Source of the DNA: Bacteroidales bacterium
Lineage (GTDB): Bacteria > Bacteroidota > Bacteroidia > Bacteroidales > UBA7960
DNA length: 10,481 nt
Direction of reading: 5' to 3'
Assembly (NCBI GenBank): GCA_007131125.1
Contig: SLRE01000043.1
Span: 1-10,481, forward strand
The notes under the pieces are model-generated. The model was not told where the DNA came from. It ran no database searches and saw only the letters and a list, made by a program, of their open reading frames with translations. Below are positions 7,596 to 10,481 of the stretch, in pieces; position 1 is the first letter of the stretch; each line of letters opens with the position of its first letter. The position numbers and the translations under genes are program-made.

Positions 7596-7622
7596 AAAAT
7601 ACGGTTTCAGAAAAATGAAGGT

Positions 7623-7661
7623 CCAAAAAAAGGGGCAGGCAGGTTTTGCCCCTTTTTTTGG
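7623..7661 (+). terminator. Strong intrinsic terminator with perfect 15-bp stem
   Basis: CCAAAAAAAGGGGCA (7623-7637) and TGCCCCTTTTTTTGG (7647-7661) are exact reverse complements around a 9-nt loop (GGCAGGTTT). The GGGGCA/TGCCCC core followed by seven T is a classic intrinsic terminator. The A-run on the other side makes it symmetrical, so it could act in both directions. It lies after the ATPase stop and 78 bp before the permease start. Confidence 0.85.
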
Positions 7662-7739
7662 AAACCCGCTTTTATCAGACATCCCTCTGCCTGTCAATAT
7701 TATACCTGCAATTTTATCCTTACAAAAGTTAGGCTCACC

Positions 7740-10151
7740 ATGTTAAAGAATTACATTACAACTGCCTGGAGAAATATGCGCCGATCGGGTCTTTATGCCG
7801 CGATCAGCATAATCTGTCTCACTCTGGGTATTACCGGTGCAGTATTGGTTACCATGTACCTGAACCATGAGCTTTCCTATGATACCCATCATGAGCATCA
7901 TGAAAACATTTACCGGATGGAAGGTATCTACAATATGGCCGGAGCCACTTATCACCTGGCCATTACACCTTTTCCGCTTGGAATTGCCATGGATCTGGAG
8001 TTTAGTGAAGTGGAAGCCTACACCCGCTTTTTTCTGCAGGAAGACGTTTTGGTGCAGGTTGGAGAAAATCAATTTCGTGAAGATGGTTTTGTATATGCAG
8101 ACTCCATGGTTTTTGATGTGTTTACACACCATTTTGTACACGGGCAGGCTGCAGGTGCTCTATCAGAACCCAACACGGTGGTGCTGAACCGCAGCCTTAG
8201 CCAAAAATATTTCGGAAATGAAAACCCTGTTGGCAAGACCCTGGAAATAAATCAAGAGACCTTTATGGTTACGGCGGTTGTGGAAGACCTGCCCGACAAC
8301 AGCCACTTTAAATATGAGGGCATGCTGTCCATGGTATCGGGTGACCACGAGCAGTTCTTTTCCCTGAATCCCGAGCTTTTCTGGAATATCAATATCAATT
8401 ACACCTACCTGAGGCTTCATAAAGATCATTCGATGGAATCCCTGATGGGGAAAATGGATGCTTTTTATGAAAAGTACGTAAATCCTTTGGGGGAAACCTT
8501 TGGCGCCAGTGCAGAATACCTGGGCACCCCCCTGCGGCAAACCCATTTTACAAACGTACAGATGGCCCCTGAAAGCAGCAGCAGGGCAACATTGCTGATC
8601 TTTTCGGTTGTGGCGCTGTTTCTGGTGGTTATTGCATCCATCAACTATACCAACCTGGCTACTGCCAGGGCATCAAAAAGATCGAGGGAAATTGGAATCA
8701 GAAAAGTAAGCGGTGCAAGCCAGGGTCAGCTTCTTACGCAGTTTTTGTCAGAGTCCATACTGGTGGCCTTTGTCTCCCTGGTTTTTTCAATAATGATCAT
8801 GGAACTCCTGCTTCCCTTTTTTAATTCCCTTACCGGTAAATCTTTCAGCCTGCTAAACCTTTTCGATGGCAGCCTCCTTCTGCAGGTGCTTCTGATTACC
8901 CTCATTACAGGAATAGCAGCAGGTATTTACCCGGCACTTGTACTTAGCCGGATGAACCCTTCCCTTATCGTAAAAGGAATTCCGACCACGCATGGCCGTT
9001 CAGGATTGCTGCGCAAAGTACTTGTGGTTTTCCAGTTTGCCATCTCCATCGCATTGGTAGTGGGCACCCTAACCGTACAGGATCAACTTCGGTTTTTGCA
9101 GAATAAACCCTTGGGGTTTTCCAGAGAAAATAAAGCCGTAATTTCCCTGCAAGGAACTCAGACACGTCAAAGGGTCGAAACCATTGAAAACGCCATCAAT
9201 CAAAACCCCATGGTATTGAATACGGCTAAATCCTTTTCCGTTCCCGGCAGGGATCATAACCTGAACGCAGTAAAAGTGGAAACCGATACGGAAATGGCAG
9301 AAGGGGCAATTGCTGTTAACTATATTGATTATAAGTTTCTGGATTTGATGGACATACCCTTGAAAGAAGGAAGGGCCTTCGACCGTGAAATGAGGGCAGA
9401 GGCCAGTACGGCAGCCATTGTAAATCAGGCTGCAATAAGAAAGTTCGGCTGGCATGAAAACCCCATAGGAAAGCAAATCCAAAAGGATTTCGACCAGGAA
9501 GGACAGCCTCAAACGGTTTTACGGGTGGTAGGAGTAGTGGAGGATTTTCATTTTCGCTCCTTGAAAAACCCCATTGAGCCCCTCATGTTTGTCCAGCCTG
9601 AAAGCCCCACGGGCCACCGCTATCTTGTAGTTGAATACCGGGAAGGAACCCAGACCGATGTGATTCCTTTCCTGGAGTCGGTAATGCGCGAATTTGACCA
9701 GTCCAGGATTCCGGTTGTTGCTGACATAACACAGCCTTTTCACCAGGAGTTTGAAGCCGAAGAAAACCTGAGTAAGGTTTTCGGGTTCTTTGCCCTTATC
9801 ACCATCATAATCTCTTTCATGGGGCTGTTTGGGCTTTCATCCTTTACAGTAGAACAAAGGAAAAAAGAAATCGGCATCCGTAAAGTACTCGGCTCTTCCT
9901 CTGCCATGGTGCTTAAAATGCTCTTAAAGGAATATTCCCGTTTGATTTTGATTGCCCTGCTCATTGCCAGCCCTGTTGTGTGGTATCTTATGGACCGCTG
10001 GCTGGAAGATTTTGTTTACCAGATATCCATGTCATTTGCTCCCATCGTGATAGCAGGGGTCCTGGCGTTTGTCATTGCCATGGCAACCGTTGGCTATCAT
10101 ACCCTGAAGGCATCAGGGCTCAACCCGGTGGATACAATCCGGGCAGAATAA
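7740..10151 (+). CDS. Two-half FtsX/MacB-like ABC transporter permease
   Basis: This 803-residue inner-membrane permease is built from two homologous halves. The first half has a membrane helix at about 20-41, a periplasmic MacB_PCD-type domain (about 42-280) and an FtsX domain with helices at about 284-302, 335-360 and 378-402. The second half has a helix at about 425-446, a periplasmic domain (about 447-675) and an FtsX domain with helices at about 677-702, 733-750 and 765-785. Each FtsX domain carries the cytoplasmic motif thought to contact the ATPase: REIGIRKVSGAS (316-327) and KEIGIRKVLGSS (709-720). The end of each half is also alike (SRMNPSLIVKG and SGLNPVDTIRAE). Eight helices in one chain is twice a MacB permease, so one molecule could do the work of a permease dimer. 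Histidine-rich patches lie at 48-54 and 128-134. It should pair with the upstream ATPase and adaptor. The start is chosen for the LKNYITTAWRN N-terminus typical of the family. Confidence 0.93.
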   Translation: MLKNYITTAWRNMRRSGLYAAISIICLTLGITGAVLVTMYLNHELSYDTHHEHHENIYRMEGIYNMAGATYHLAITPFPLGIAMDLEFSEVEAYTRFFLQEDVLVQVGENQFREDGFVYADSMVFDVFTHHFVHGQAAGALSEPNTVVLNRSLSQKYFGNENPVGKTLEINQETFMVTAVVEDLPDNSHFKYEGMLSMVSGDHEQFFSLNPELFWNININYTYLRLHKDHSMESLMGKMDAFYEKYVNPLGETFGASAEYLGTPLRQTHFTNVQMAPESSSRATLLIFSVVALFLVVIASINYTNLATARASKRSREIGIRKVSGASQGQLLTQFLSESILVAFVSLVFSIMIMELLLPFFNSLTGKSFSLLNLFDGSLLLQVLLITLITGIAAGIYPALVLSRMNPSLIVKGIPTTHGRSGLLRKVLVVFQFAISIALVVGTLTVQDQLRFLQNKPLGFSRENKAVISLQGTQTRQRVETIENAINQNPMVLNTAKSFSVPGRDHNLNAVKVETDTEMAEGAIAVNYIDYKFLDLMDIPLKEGRAFDREMRAEASTAAIVNQAAIRKFGWHENPIGKQIQKDFDQEGQPQTVLRVVGVVEDFHFRSLKNPIEPLMFVQPESPTGHRYLVVEYREGTQTDVIPFLESVMREFDQSRIPVVADITQPFHQEFEAEENLSKVFGFFALITIIISFMGLFGLSSFTVEQRKKEIGIRKVLGSSSAMVLKMLLKEYSRLILIALLIASPVVWYLMDRWLEDFVYQISMSFAPIVIAGVLAFVIAMATVGYHTLKASGLNPVDTIRAE

Positions 10152-10295
10152 GCATAAAAAAGACCCTGCTAAATCAAAAAAACAGGGATAAAGAAATCCG
10201 GTTTGGATTTAAAAAAGGTTTTTGCTTCAGGAAAGGTTCAGTATTCATTACTTTTTTCGAGGCAAAATGTTAGCTACCATCAAAATTGTTTGGCC

Positions 10296-10481
10296 ATGTT
10301 GACCCATTACCTCAAAACCACCCTGAAGCAATTCAGAAAAAGTCCTTCTTTTTCCTTCATCAATCTTTTTGGGCTTGCCACTGCAATGGCGGTTTGCCTG
10401 ATGATCTTTCTTTATGTTTACCGGGAACTGAGTTTTGACCGGTTTCATGAGCAAGCCGAAAACATTTACAGGATCAGCCTG
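10296..10481 (+). CDS. Second FtsX/MacB-like ABC permease, N-terminal part only
   Basis: An open frame from ATG 10296 encodes 62 residues and runs off the window without a stop. It begins MLTHYLKTTLKQFRKSPSFS and has a first membrane helix (about 20-42), then RELSFDRFHEQAENIYRISL. This aligns with the N-terminus of the complete permease upstream, sharing ML..Y, ELS(Y/F)D, HE and ENIYR, so it is a tandem paralogue. The full gene is probably about 800 residues. The gap from the first permease stop is 144 bp, without a convincing terminator on this strand. Tandem copies of such permeases after one ATPase are common in Bacteroidota. Confidence 0.88.
   Translation, partial: MLTHYLKTTLKQFRKSPSFSFINLFGLATAMAVCLMIFLYVYRELSFDRFHEQAENIYRISL

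Noticed and set aside
7107..7697. A 196-codon open frame on the minus strand across the ATPase and its terminator
   Set aside because: It starts within the terminator region, is antisense to a fully conserved ABC ATPase, and has no recognisable features.
10164..10187. CCCTG...CAGGG hairpin after the first permease, considered as a terminator
   Set aside because: The stem is only 5 bp with a 14-nt A-rich loop and no T-run on the plus strand. A T-run exists only on the minus strand, where no gene needs ending.
10267..10302. An 11-codon open frame (MLATIKIVWPC) overlapping the start of the second permease, considered as a leader peptide
   Set aside because: It is too short to support by itself and has no regulatory hairpin or repeated codons pointing to attenuation.

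Overview
The window looks chromosomal and most likely comes from a member of the Bacteroidota (Bacteroidales/Marinilabiliales-like). This rests on the gene content: FtsX/MacB permeases of about 800 residues with two fused halves and arranged in tandem, a very large hybrid histidine kinase, and start codons without Shine-Dalgarno sequences but with some TAnnTTTG-type -7 boxes. It is an inference from style, not from a marker gene. There are seven protein-coding genes, one cut by the right edge. I see no tRNA, rRNA, CRISPR array, insertion sequence or phage gene.

Left half, minus strand (read right to left): a soluble 993-residue hybrid sensor kinase (GAF-PAS-GAF-PAS-HisKA-HATPase-REC), then an LpoB-family lipoprotein, then a 466-residue TPR-containing lipoprotein of the COG3014 type. 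The two lipoproteins are an envelope pair known from other phyla. Here a terminator-like hairpin lies just before the start codon of the second one.

A divergent, AT-rich intergenic region (5146-5591) separates the kinase from the plus-strand genes. It holds a threefold TTGGTTT repeat next to the kinase start. It also holds a 10-bp inverted repeat with a one-base bulge, a near-match to a sigma-54 promoter and a TAGCTTTG -7-like box, all upstream of the plus-strand operon.

Right half, plus strand: a MacA/HlyD-like membrane fusion protein, a MacB/LolD-type ABC ATPase, a strong intrinsic terminator with a perfect 15-bp stem, a complete two-half FtsX-like permease, and the start of a second paralogous permease. 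Together these form a MacAB-like envelope ABC system in which one adaptor and one ATPase could serve several permeases. The substrate cannot be read from the sequence. No outer-membrane TolC partner and no DNA-binding regulator are visible; they may lie past the right edge.

No clearly new system stands out. The points most worth checking are the control region at 5429-5587, the terminator that divides the transporter operon, the hairpin between the two lipoproteins, and the presence of LpoB/COG3014 proteins in this type of organism.
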